Shown here piece by piece: positions 45,464-52,960 of a stretch of 64,000 nt of DNA. The notes under the pieces are model-generated. The model was given only the letters and a program-made list of their open reading frames with translations. It did not search any database and was not told the origin of the DNA. The DNA is from Paenibacillus aurantius (GTDB lineage: Bacteria; Bacillota; Bacilli; Paenibacillales; NBRC-103111). A program made the translations under genes and the position numbers. The stretch's first letter is position 1. Every line of letters starts with the position of its first letter. The DNA is taken from contig NZ_CP130318.1 in the NCBI RefSeq assembly GCF_032268605.1, forward strand, positions 4,501,501 to 4,565,500, in the 5' to 3' direction.

Positions 45464-46398
45464 CGGGCGCTCCCCTCCTTCCTCTGGACCCTCCCATACA
45501 CCAGCAGCAGGCCCACGGCGGCGAATCCCGCCGGAAGCAGCATCCCTTCCTTTATCCCGAGAAGGGCGAACATAACGAGCATCAGGCCATATAGCAGGCC
45601 TGCCTCCCGGCGGACAGGAGCCGGTACGGTCCTCCGCGGATAGACGAAGGAGAGCAGGGCCGCAATCAGGAACCACGAGGCAAAATTCGTCCAGGGAATG
45701 CCCGCATATACACCCGTCCCTTCCCATACCCAGAAGCCTCTGGCGTAGGCGACCGGATCGAGCACCAGATCAAAGAGAAGCAGACCTCCCCCCACCTGCA
45801 GGGCGCGAACCCAGCGCGGCCCGTCTTCGGCGAGCAGCAGCATCGTCACCATCACGCCGATCCAGGCGCAGGCTATGGCGAGCGGGACACCCCCCGCGGC
45901 TATGCCGAGAACATCCGTGTAGGCATACGATCCGAACGGGAACCCGGTCGCCACCCCCATGGCTTCCACGCCGAAGGTAACCGCGGCCACGAGCGTTGTG
46001 CGGAAGACGATCCCCGGGATCCCTCTCCCCGTTCTCGTTTCCAGAAAGACCGCATAGGAGGCAAAGAACAGCAGGAACAGCCCGTTCGAGAAGCCAAGCG
46101 CCTCCGGCACCTTGTAGAAAAGCATCAGGAGCAGCCCGGCCGCATACCAGAACCAGAAAACCGGCCGGATCACCCTTGCCGCAAGCCCCGCTTTCGTAAA
46201 GCCCGGGGGAAAGGACGCTTTGCCGGCCGGTTCCCCACCGCCCCGCTGCCCGCCAGACTCCGGCCTTCCGGCCGCAGGGCCAGGGGCCCTGGACACGGCT
46301 GCCACCGCGCTCCGCCGCGTATCTTCAACGCCGAGCCTAGTCTCTTGTGTCCGCAGGCTCCGGCCGGCCGGTCCCCACGGCCCTGCCTCCCGCCTCAT
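45460..46398 (-). CDS. CruF-like carotenoid hydratase (DUF422)
   Basis: A 312-residue membrane protein of the DUF422/COG2324 family, which includes the carotenoid 1',2'-hydratase CruF. About eight hydrophobic helices follow a polar extension of 75 residues; conserved parts are FGVEAMGVATGFPFGSYAYTDVLG, VPLAIACAWIGVM and DLVLDPVAYARGFWVWEGTGVYAGIPWTNFASW. In C30-carotenoid Bacillota such enzymes add water to an end double bond of the chain, giving a tertiary alcohol that can be glycosylated. The ATG at 46398 overlaps the crtM stop codon (ATGA); a shorter start inside the extension cannot be excluded. Confidence 0.82.
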   Translation of the reverse strand: MRREAGPWGPAGRSLRTQETRLGVEDTRRSAVAAVSRAPGPAAGRPESGGQRGGGEPAGKASFPPGFTKAGLAARVIRPVFWFWYAAGLLLMLFYKVPEALGFSNGLFLLFFASYAVFLETRTGRGIPGIVFRTTLVAAVTFGVEAMGVATGFPFGSYAYTDVLGIAAGGVPLAIACAWIGVMVTMLLLAEDGPRWVRALQVGGGLLLFDLVLDPVAYARGFWVWEGTGVYAGIPWTNFASWFLIAALLSFVYPRRTVPAPVRREAGLLYGLMLVMFALLGIKEGMLLPAGFAAVGLLLVYGRVQRKEGSAR

Positions 46399-47267
46399 CC
46401 GGGCACCGCCGCTGCTTCGGCGGACGCCCTTTCGCTCCGGCGGCTGCTCACCTCCCGGTAGATGGCGAGCTTGCGGAGGCTGCCGACGTAGGCCCGCTTG
46501 CGAAACACCTCATACCCGTTTCCTTCGACCTCATCCAGGATCGCCTGGTAGAAGAGTGCCGCAAGCTCAACCGAGAAAGCGCTCTCCGGCGGATAAGCCT
46601 CCAAGTCCCGAAGCCCGGCTGCAAACCAGCGGCGGGCCAAGCCATCGAGCTCGCGAACCGCGGAGATGAAGGCCGGCGTAACCACACCATTCTCGATATC
46701 TTCCGGCGGGCAGCCATGACGCGCAAGCAGGTCGAGGGGAAGATACCTCCTGCCCCGACCCCGGTCCTCGCCTACGTCCCGGACGATATTGACGATCTGC
46801 ATTGCTTTGCCAAGCGAGATGCCCGATTCCACAATGCGCTCGTCCGGATGCCCGTGCAGGACGGGAAGAAGCATCTCCCCGACCGTTCCGGCCACAAGGT
46901 AGCAGTATTCCTCCAGCTGCTCCATCGTGTCGTACCGGGTCAGAACGAGATCCCTCCGCTGTCCTTCCATTTGCCGGAGGAAAGGGGTTGGGGTCAAAGG
47001 AAACCTGGCAAACAGCCAACGAAGCGACGGCCAAATGAAGTGCCCTTCGGCCGTATCCAGCCGGATAAACTTGCCCTCCAGCTCCTCCAGGGTAAAGGGA
47101 GAGCTTTCCGGCTCATCCACCGCGTCGTCGATCAGCCGGCAGAAGGCATAGATGACGTACACCGCTTCCCGGCGGGGACTCGGGAGGGAACGAAAAGCGT
47201 TGTAAAAGGTTGCCGATCCTTTGCGGATCATGGCTTCGCAGGCTGCCAGGCAGGTTCCGATTTCCAT
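46395..47267 (-). CDS. crtM: Dehydrosqualene/phytoene synthase CrtM
   Basis: A 290-residue squalene/phytoene synthase-type enzyme. The two Asp-rich motifs are YAFCRLIDDAVDEPE (DDxxD-like) near residue 45 and VRDVGEDRGRGRRYLP near residue 160. It joins two isoprenyl diphosphates head-to-head. Because the tailoring genes around it (crtN, crtP, crtQ, crtO, aldH) are all of the staphyloxanthin type, FPP to 4,4'-diapophytoene (C30) is the more likely reaction than C40 phytoene. ATG 47267 has AAAGGAGATG upstream and lies inside the end of the preceding oxidoreductase gene. Confidence 0.9.
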   Translation of the reverse strand: MEIGTCLAACEAMIRKGSATFYNAFRSLPSPRREAVYVIYAFCRLIDDAVDEPESSPFTLEELEGKFIRLDTAEGHFIWPSLRWLFARFPLTPTPFLRQMEGQRRDLVLTRYDTMEQLEEYCYLVAGTVGEMLLPVLHGHPDERIVESGISLGKAMQIVNIVRDVGEDRGRGRRYLPLDLLARHGCPPEDIENGVVTPAFISAVRELDGLARRWFAAGLRDLEAYPPESAFSVELAALFYQAILDEVEGNGYEVFRKRAYVGSLRKLAIYREVSSRRSERASAEAAAVPG

Positions 47268-48718
47268 AACGCCATCTCCTTTGTCATATGGTGGGCCAGC
47301 AGGCGGGCCCCCTGCATCACGATGGGAACTCCTCCCCCCGGATGAATGGAGGCTCCGACTGCGTACAGATTGGCGAGCGAGGGATAAGGCACGAACTGCG
47401 GACGGAAGGCGCCGGATTGGAGCAGCGTGGGGGCAATCCCGAAGCTTCCTCCCTGAAACAGGCCGTCCCGTTCGGCGTCGTCCGGCGTCCGGACGTCAAT
47501 CCAGCGGATCGCCTCTTTTAACCCGGGAAAGCCCCTCCGTTCCGCCTCGGTCAGCAGGCGGTCGACATAAGCTTCTTTCTCCTTCTCCCAGTTCACGGTG
47601 CCTGTGGACGGCACCGGCGACAGAAGATATAGCACGCTGTCCGTTTCGGCAGCCGCCCCGCTGTCCACCGCCACCGGATTGAATACATAGAAGGACGGAT
47701 CATCGGGCAGAAGGCGTTCCAGGAAGCTTTGCTTCAGGCCGGCCGTGAGGGACTTCGGAAGGAAGAACTGGTGGGCCTTGGCCTGCGGCCAACGCTTGTT
47801 GACCCCGAGATAAACGAGAACGTTCCCGCCGGAAGGGGTGAACTTGCGGCGAGGAGCCTCGAAGCCGGGAAGAAGCGTAGGGAGATGAGGAAAATCACCG
47901 TTATAAACGATCGCCTCATGCTCCGCTGTCCGGCCGTCGTGGAGCTTAACCCCCGTGCAGCGTTTCCCTTCGCGGAGGATTTCCCGGATTCGTGTAGTTA
48001 AGCGCACCGTGACGCCCTGCTTCTCCAGCTCATCGGCGAGAAGGGCGGAGAGGGCCGCATAGCCTCCTTTCCAATACCACACCCCGAAGGCATGCTCGGC
48101 GTAAGGCAGGAGCGTGTAAAGCGACGGAGATTGGAAAGGCGCCCCTCCTATGTACAGCGACTGCAGCGAGAAAGCGTCCTGCAGCTCTTCGCTGCGGAAA
48201 TAACGGGATGCGAGCCCCTTCACGCTCCGGTACGCCTTCAGCCGGAGAAGAAGGCGCAGGATGCGCGGCGTAAAGAATTCGGACCGGCGGAGGAAGGGAC
48301 GCTCCAGCACCGCCTCCCTTCCCTCGGAGAAAGCCGGGGCCATGTCCTCCATATACCGGCGGAACCCTGCGCTTTCTCCGGGAAACAGCCTCTCGATCTC
48401 GGCTGCCTGGCGGTCCGTTCCCCGCCATTTGGTGAACACCCGGCCATCCGCATAATGAATATCGTAGAGCGGGTCGCACTCGAGCAGCGGCATACGGGAC
48501 CGGTCGATCCCGGCTTCCTCCAGAAGCCCGGCAAGCATTTCCGGCAGCAGCACAATGGTAGGACCGCGGTCAATCCGGAACCCGTTTCCTTCCTGGAACG
48601 CCAGCCGGCCGCCAAGCTGACCGGCTCCTTCATAGAGCGTAACCCGGGCCCCGCGGCGGGCAAGCAGGAGAGCCGTCAGCATGCCGCCTACCCCGCCCCC
48701 AATGATCCCTACTTCCAT
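47228..48718 (-). CDS. CrtN-like FAD carotenoid oxidoreductase, divergent
   Basis: A 496-residue FAD enzyme. MEVGIIGGGVGGMLTALLLARRGARVTLYE is the dinucleotide site, and GASIHPGGGVPIVMQGARLLAHHM the C-terminal FAD part. FGIAPTLLQSGAFRPQ and SLYIGGAPFQSPSLYTLLPYAEHAFGVWYWKGGY are CrtN-like rather than CrtP-like, but it is more divergent than its neighbour at 48709-50265. It may add further double bonds, or shuttle with crtN. ATG 48718 overlaps the crtN end by 10 nt; its own end overlaps crtM by 40 nt. Confidence 0.82.
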   Translation of the reverse strand: MEVGIIGGGVGGMLTALLLARRGARVTLYEGAGQLGGRLAFQEGNGFRIDRGPTIVLLPEMLAGLLEEAGIDRSRMPLLECDPLYDIHYADGRVFTKWRGTDRQAAEIERLFPGESAGFRRYMEDMAPAFSEGREAVLERPFLRRSEFFTPRILRLLLRLKAYRSVKGLASRYFRSEELQDAFSLQSLYIGGAPFQSPSLYTLLPYAEHAFGVWYWKGGYAALSALLADELEKQGVTVRLTTRIREILREGKRCTGVKLHDGRTAEHEAIVYNGDFPHLPTLLPGFEAPRRKFTPSGGNVLVYLGVNKRWPQAKAHQFFLPKSLTAGLKQSFLERLLPDDPSFYVFNPVAVDSGAAAETDSVLYLLSPVPSTGTVNWEKEKEAYVDRLLTEAERRGFPGLKEAIRWIDVRTPDDAERDGLFQGGSFGIAPTLLQSGAFRPQFVPYPSLANLYAVGASIHPGGGVPIVMQGARLLAHHMTKEMALWKSEPAWQPAKP

Positions 48719-50265
48719 AACACAGCCTCCTTCGCCGGGACCTGACGGACGTTGCTCTTCGGAGCGAACGGGGAGACTCCCGCTCGGGCATCCTGCTCCA
48801 TAAGCAGCCGGGTGCTGATCCGAGCCGATTCGATAATCGTCGGCAGCCCGCTTCCCGGGTGGGTTCCCCCGCCGACCAGCCAGCAGTTGGCCGCCTCCTG
48901 AAACCGGTTGTGCGGACGAAGGTGCATCATCTGGTCTAGCGAATGCGCCAGATTGAAGGTGGCGCCCCGGTAGACCCCGTAATCGTCCTGCCAATCGAGC
49001 GGGGTCGTGATCCTCTCCTCCTCGATACAGGCGGACAAGCCGGCGAGCTCCGGCTCCCTTTCCAGGCGGCGGATGATGGCGTCCCTCACAAGCGTCTTCT
49101 CCTTCTCCCAATCGATGCCTCCGGACAGATTCGGAACGGGCATGAGCACGTAAAGAGCGGACTTGCCTTCCGGTGCCAGCGTCGGATCGGTAACCCCCGG
49201 GTTGCAGACGTACACGGAGGCGTCCTCCGAGAGGACCAGCGTTTCCGTAATGTCCCGGACGTTAGCCCGGTAGTCCTCCGCGAACATAATGGTGTGATGG
49301 GGAAGCTCGACTCGCCGGTTTACGCCCAGGTAGAGCATGTAGGTGGAGCAGGAGTATTTTTTGGCCTCAAGCTTCCGGGGGGTGTATCGTTTCAGTTGCC
49401 CGGGCTCAAAAAGCGACGTCATGGCCGTACCGAAATCGGCATTCAGGATCACGTGGGAAGCCTGAACCTCTTCTCCCCCGGCAAGCCGCAGGCCGACGGC
49501 TCTGCCCTTCTCCAGCAGCACCCGTTCGACGGGTGACGAAGTCAGGACACGGCCCCCATATTCCTTAATGACTTCGGCCATCGCCTCGCAGATCCGGTTA
49601 ACCCCCCCGATCGGATGATAAAGACCGTAGGCGTGCTCTAGATAGGAGAGGATGGTAAACGTTCCCGGGCAGGCCCAAGGGGACATCCCCAAATATTTGG
49701 CCTGGAAGGTGAAGGCCAGCTTCAGCCTCTCGTCCGTAAAATAGCGCGACAGCCTTCCATGCACCGTATCCAGGGCGTGCAGACGGGAAAGTGCGGCAAA
49801 CACGGGAGAGGTCAAATAATCCGTCAGCCGGGCAAAAGGCCGCTGAAGCAGGGGACCCACCCGCCTGAACTTTTCCTCCTCTTCTTTCATGAAGCGGAGA
49901 TAGCCTTTCCCGTTCCCCGGGAACAGCGCTTCGATCCGTTCTACCATCCGGTCCGGCTCCCGAACCGGCTCGAAATCCATTTCCCCAAAGCGAAGCCGGT
50001 ACAGGGTGTCGAGCTCCACCAGCTTGACATAATCGTGAACCGAACGGCCGGCGGAGGCAAACAGTTCCTCCAGCAGGTAAGGCATCATCAGAAAAGTGGG
50101 GCCGCAGTCGAACCGGTAGTCCCCCAGCTGAACGCGGGAGGTGCGGCCTCCCACAAAGGGCTGCTTCTCATAGACGGTCACTTCGTAGCCTTGGGAGGCA
50201 AGAAGCATCCCTGCCGCCAAGCCTCCGGGCCCCGCACCGACGACAGCTGCGCGCTGTTCGGTCAT
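48709..50265 (-). CDS. crtN: 4,4'-diapophytoene (dehydrosqualene) desaturase CrtN
   Basis: A 518-residue FAD desaturase. AAVVGAGPGGLAAGMLLASQGYEVTVYEK opens the protein. It has stretches close to staphylococcal CrtN: YSCSTYMLYLGVN, HHTIMFAEDYRANVRDI, VYVCNPGVTDPTLAPEGKSALYVLMPVPNLSGGIDWEKEK, and the C-terminal GGGTHPGSGLPTIIESARIS. The expected reaction is stepwise desaturation of diapophytoene to diaponeurosporene or diapolycopene. It is the first gene of the main crt operon. ATG 50265 has AAGGAGGG upstream; the promoter with its 11-bp repeat array lies 60-120 bp upstream. Confidence 0.85.
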   Translation of the reverse strand: MTEQRAAVVGAGPGGLAAGMLLASQGYEVTVYEKQPFVGGRTSRVQLGDYRFDCGPTFLMMPYLLEELFASAGRSVHDYVKLVELDTLYRLRFGEMDFEPVREPDRMVERIEALFPGNGKGYLRFMKEEEEKFRRVGPLLQRPFARLTDYLTSPVFAALSRLHALDTVHGRLSRYFTDERLKLAFTFQAKYLGMSPWACPGTFTILSYLEHAYGLYHPIGGVNRICEAMAEVIKEYGGRVLTSSPVERVLLEKGRAVGLRLAGGEEVQASHVILNADFGTAMTSLFEPGQLKRYTPRKLEAKKYSCSTYMLYLGVNRRVELPHHTIMFAEDYRANVRDITETLVLSEDASVYVCNPGVTDPTLAPEGKSALYVLMPVPNLSGGIDWEKEKTLVRDAIIRRLEREPELAGLSACIEEERITTPLDWQDDYGVYRGATFNLAHSLDQMMHLRPHNRFQEAANCWLVGGGTHPGSGLPTIIESARISTRLLMEQDARAGVSPFAPKSNVRQVPAKEAVLWK

Positions 50266-50323
50266 TCTCGTTCCCTCCTTGAGATCGTATTCCGGTAAGT
50301 CCGGACCTTCCTGCATCCCTAAG

Positions 50324-50364
50324 TTCAACAAACATTATACAAATAAGTCTACACACATTATACA
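50324..50364. promoter_or_regulatory. Predicted CarH operator of the main crt operon
   Basis: Four nTnnACA units in direct repeat: TTCAACA (50324), TTATACA (50335), GTCTACA (50347) and TTATACA (50358), spaced 11, 12 and 11 bp. Tandem 11-bp repeats of form nTnnACAnnnn are the reported recognition sequence of CarH of Thermus. The last unit contains the minus-strand TATAAT of the crt promoter. A matching array is at 54465-54504. Confidence 0.72.
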
Positions 50365-50386
50365 AAGTTGTAAAGGCTTTTGCGAA
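50357..50386 (-). promoter_or_regulatory. Probable promoter of the main crt operon
   Basis: On the minus strand TTCGCA (50386-50381), 18 bp, TATAAT (50362-50357). The -10 lies within the predicted CarH operator. A leader of about 85 nt precedes crtN. Confidence 0.5.
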
Positions 50387-50432
50387 GAATAGCCCTTTCG
50401 AGGGGGGCGGTCCTTTCGCCTGAACGGACGGG

Positions 50433-51320
50433 CTACCCGAGTTCCTCGGCAGCCCATCGGTTCCAGCCCTCGGCATCCCCCGGCAGAATCCACTTCCGGT
50501 ACCTGTCGGGAGCCCCGGCGAATCCCTCGCCGCCCAAAATGATTTTCAGATGGGGAAAAAGGTCCACAAGAGAGTTGACAAGCCTTAGGGCTCCCGGGAG
50601 AAACTGGGGATTGGTGAGGGACAGGCAGACGTAATCCGCCTTTCTCTCCACGAGCATGGCCTCCAATCCGTCCGCCGGCGTATCGGGACCGAGGTAGATG
50701 ACCTCGCAGCCCTTCTGCCGCAAATAGAGTGCGAACAGAAGCAGTCCCACCTGATGCTGCTCTCCGGACGGACACAGGGCGAGCACGGAAGGCATGGCCG
50801 GATCGACCGGGAAGACCGGGAAGAAGCTCAGGCATTTCTGGGTAATGAACTGGGTGATGAAATGCTCCTGGGCCACAGTCGCTTTTCCTACCTCCCAATC
50901 GTCCCCTACCCGGATCAGAAGAGGAACGAGCAGCCGGTACAGCGTCTTCTCAAACCCCAGCATGGTAAAAGCGAGCTCGGTAAGGGAACGGGCTCTTTCC
51001 GTCTGGAACTCCAGCAGGGCCGAATAGAGACGTTCGGATAGGTCGTCCAAGGCCTCGTCCTTCCCGGCTTCCGCCGGGGGCTCGGCGAGCCGTTGTTGTT
51101 TGCGCTGCTGCTGGAGAAGGCGGGCGGCCTGGGAGATGGAGATTCCTTCCTCCTCCAGACAGCGCTTGAGCCAGAGCAGATCCTCTATGTCCTTATTCGT
51201 AAAAAGCCGGTAGCCCGCCGGACTCCGGACCGGCTGAACCACCCCGTACCGCTGCTCCCACGCTCTTATCGTGACCGGCGTGATGCCGGTAAGGGATGAT
51301 GCTTGTCGGATCGTATACAC
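50433..51320 (-). CDS. carH: CarH-like B12-dependent photoreceptor, MerR-type repressor
   Basis: A 295-residue regulator. Residues 1-70 are a MerR HTH (YTIRQASSLTGITPVTIRAWEQRYGVVQPVRSPAGYRLF); 90-170 a helical cobalamin-capping domain with the CarH motif W142-x9-E152-H153; 175-295 a Rossmann-like B12-binding domain with E187-x-H189-x-x-G192, the cobalt-ligand motif. These features define the adenosylcobalamin light sensors that hold carotenoid genes off in the dark. The residue after W142 is Glu, where I recall Thermus CarH having His132. Start is GTG 51320. It is last in aldH-crtQ-crtO-carH and lies between the two operators, suggesting autoregulation. Confidence 0.9.
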   Translation of the reverse strand: MYTIRQASSLTGITPVTIRAWEQRYGVVQPVRSPAGYRLFTNKDIEDLLWLKRCLEEEGISISQAARLLQQQRKQQRLAEPPAEAGKDEALDDLSERLYSALLEFQTERARSLTELAFTMLGFEKTLYRLLVPLLIRVGDDWEVGKATVAQEHFITQFITQKCLSFFPVFPVDPAMPSVLALCPSGEQHQVGLLLFALYLRQKGCEVIYLGPDTPADGLEAMLVERKADYVCLSLTNPQFLPGALRLVNSLVDLFPHLKIILGGEGFAGAPDRYRKWILPGDAEGWNRWAAEELG

Positions 51321-51811
51321 CTGCTTCCCTCTCTTTCCGTTTTGCTGCTGATTCTGCCTAGGCGGATCCGGTTGTACCGCTGAACCCAGATGCAGGGAAG
51401 ATTGGCGGCGAGCGCATAGCCCATCAGGATCCACCCCGAAGCCCGGTCGTTCCATAGAAAAAAAAGAGGAGCCGGCGCCATCGCAAGCCAATGCGTCACC
51501 TCGGCCCTCCGCGTTTCGAGAAGAAAACGGCTCAGGTAGGCGCTGTCGGCCGAGCGAAGCTTCTTCTTGGAGAACCCTCCTTTGAACCAGGAACCTCCGT
51601 CCGGCAGCCAGCCTTTCCACCGCTTGATGGCCAGGCCGCGCTCATACAGGCGGCCGCCGCGCTCCAGCCCCCAGGGCCGGAGCCACCGCGTTTCCCGGAA
51701 CCAGCGGTCAGGGGCCTTCAAGCAGCCGTAGGCCGCTGCCAGCTGGATGGCGAGCCATGCCGCGATATCCAGCAGGAGGGTCCCCAGGGCGGGGAGCTCC
51801 AGCACTCTCAT
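51266..51811 (-). CDS. crtO: Glycosyl-4,4'-diaponeurosporenoate acyltransferase CrtO
   Basis: A 181-residue membrane protein that matches staphylococcal CrtO closely: APDRWFRETRWLRPWGLERGGRLYERGLAIKRWKGWLPDGG, then ETRRAEVTHWLAMAPAPLFFLWN and YALAANLPCIWVQRYNRIRLGRI. It has two to three hydrophobic helices. CrtO esterifies the sugar of glycosyl-diaponeurosporenoate in staphyloxanthin synthesis. ATG 51811 overlaps crtQ by 4 nt. Its C-terminal tail of about 18 codons overlaps the start of carH by 55 nt, an unusually long overlap. It is unrelated in sequence to the PlsC-type acyltransferase at 44720. Confidence 0.85.
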   Translation of the reverse strand: MRVLELPALGTLLLDIAAWLAIQLAAAYGCLKAPDRWFRETRWLRPWGLERGGRLYERGLAIKRWKGWLPDGGSWFKGGFSKKKLRSADSAYLSRFLLETRRAEVTHWLAMAPAPLFFLWNDRASGWILMGYALAANLPCIWVQRYNRIRLGRISSKTEREGSRCIRSDKHHPLPASRRSR

Positions 51812-52938
51812 GAGCCCGCCCCCTTCCTCCGCGTGCTGACGGAGCGGCCCTTCCAGCTCACCCGGCCGCCAAGAAAGGTCTGGACGGCGGAGCGGGCAAA
51901 CACGGCGAAGAAGACAAAAAGGGAAACGGGATAGAAGAGGGCTGTCCCCCAGCCGAATTGACCGGCCCGTTTGAGCGCCGGCTGCACCTGGATGGCATAT
52001 AGCAGGTAGACCGCCAGCGCCGCTGCCCGAAGGCCGGCCGGTTGTCCTGCAGCCGCCGGCAGCGCCGCTGCCGCCGTTGCCGCTCCCGACAGCCACAGCA
52101 CGACGGCGGCCAGCACAACAGGCCGGGCCGAAGCTGCACCCGTGGCGAAGCTCTTGCCCCATCCGGCGGTCAGCTCCCTCCAGCCCTCCGGATACATGCG
52201 GAAGGATACCGCGCCTTCCCCCAGAATAGAGGCGACCGGGATCCCCATCCGCCGGAACACACCCGCCAGAGCGTAATTCTCCAGCACCCGGCCGATAACG
52301 GAGGAATGGCCGCCTGCGCGGAAATAATCGTCCCGGCGGCAGAAGAGAACCGGGCCGAAGCCCCCTGCCTTACCGCAGCCGAACGGGGCGAGAACCGAAG
52401 CCGCCACCACCAGATTGAAGAAGGCGGACAACCGCTCGTCCGGCCTCTTCATGCAGTGGTACGGCTGCACGGTCAACACTCCGCCGAGCCGCCGGTGCCG
52501 GGCCGTAAGCTTCGCCAGCCCGCCGGAGGCTAGGGTCGTGTCCGCGTCCAGGAAGAGAAGCAAGTCTCCCTTCGCCGCCCGCGCTCCGTTCCAGCAGCCC
52601 CAGCTTTTGCCGAGCCATCCGTCCGGAAGCGGACCGCTGCGAATCACCCGGGCGCCCGCCGCCGTGGAAATGTCCGCCGTCCGGTCTTCCGAATCATCAT
52701 CCGCAACGAGAACCTCATACGGAGGATCGGTTTGAGAAGCAAGGGAAGCGAGCAGCTCCCCGATCCTGCCTTCTTCATTGCGCGCCGGAATGATAACCGT
52801 CACGCGGGCCGCAGCGGCCCCTTCCCGCTCGCCAGCCGGTCCCTCCGCCGACCGGGCCTCCTCCATCACCGGCTGCCGGGCAAGAAGAACCCAGCCGCAC
52901 AGCCAGCCGGCTGCTGCCACTCCCCATGACCACTCCAT
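51808..52938 (-). CDS. crtQ: 4,4'-diaponeurosporenoate glycosyltransferase CrtQ
   Basis: A 376-residue GT2 enzyme with an N-terminal anchor, VTVIIPARNEEGRIGELLASLASQ, a DDDSEDRT stretch, the DxD motif LFLDADTTL, and VQPYHCMKRPDERLSAFFNLV plus FRMYPEGWRELTAGWGKSFATGA, which are shared with staphylococcal CrtQ. Three C-terminal hydrophobic helices and a WKGR motif complete it. It attaches glucose to the carboxyl group of diaponeurosporenoate. ATG 52938 with AAGGAGG upstream, 22 bp after aldH. Confidence 0.87.
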   Translation of the reverse strand: MEWSWGVAAAGWLCGWVLLARQPVMEEARSAEGPAGEREGAAAARVTVIIPARNEEGRIGELLASLASQTDPPYEVLVADDDSEDRTADISTAAGARVIRSGPLPDGWLGKSWGCWNGARAAKGDLLLFLDADTTLASGGLAKLTARHRRLGGVLTVQPYHCMKRPDERLSAFFNLVVAASVLAPFGCGKAGGFGPVLFCRRDDYFRAGGHSSVIGRVLENYALAGVFRRMGIPVASILGEGAVSFRMYPEGWRELTAGWGKSFATGAASARPVVLAAVVLWLSGAATAAAALPAAAGQPAGLRAAALAVYLLYAIQVQPALKRAGQFGWGTALFYPVSLFVFFAVFARSAVQTFLGGRVSWKGRSVSTRRKGAGS

Positions 52939-52960
52939 TAGACGCCCTCCTTTCGGCGAG

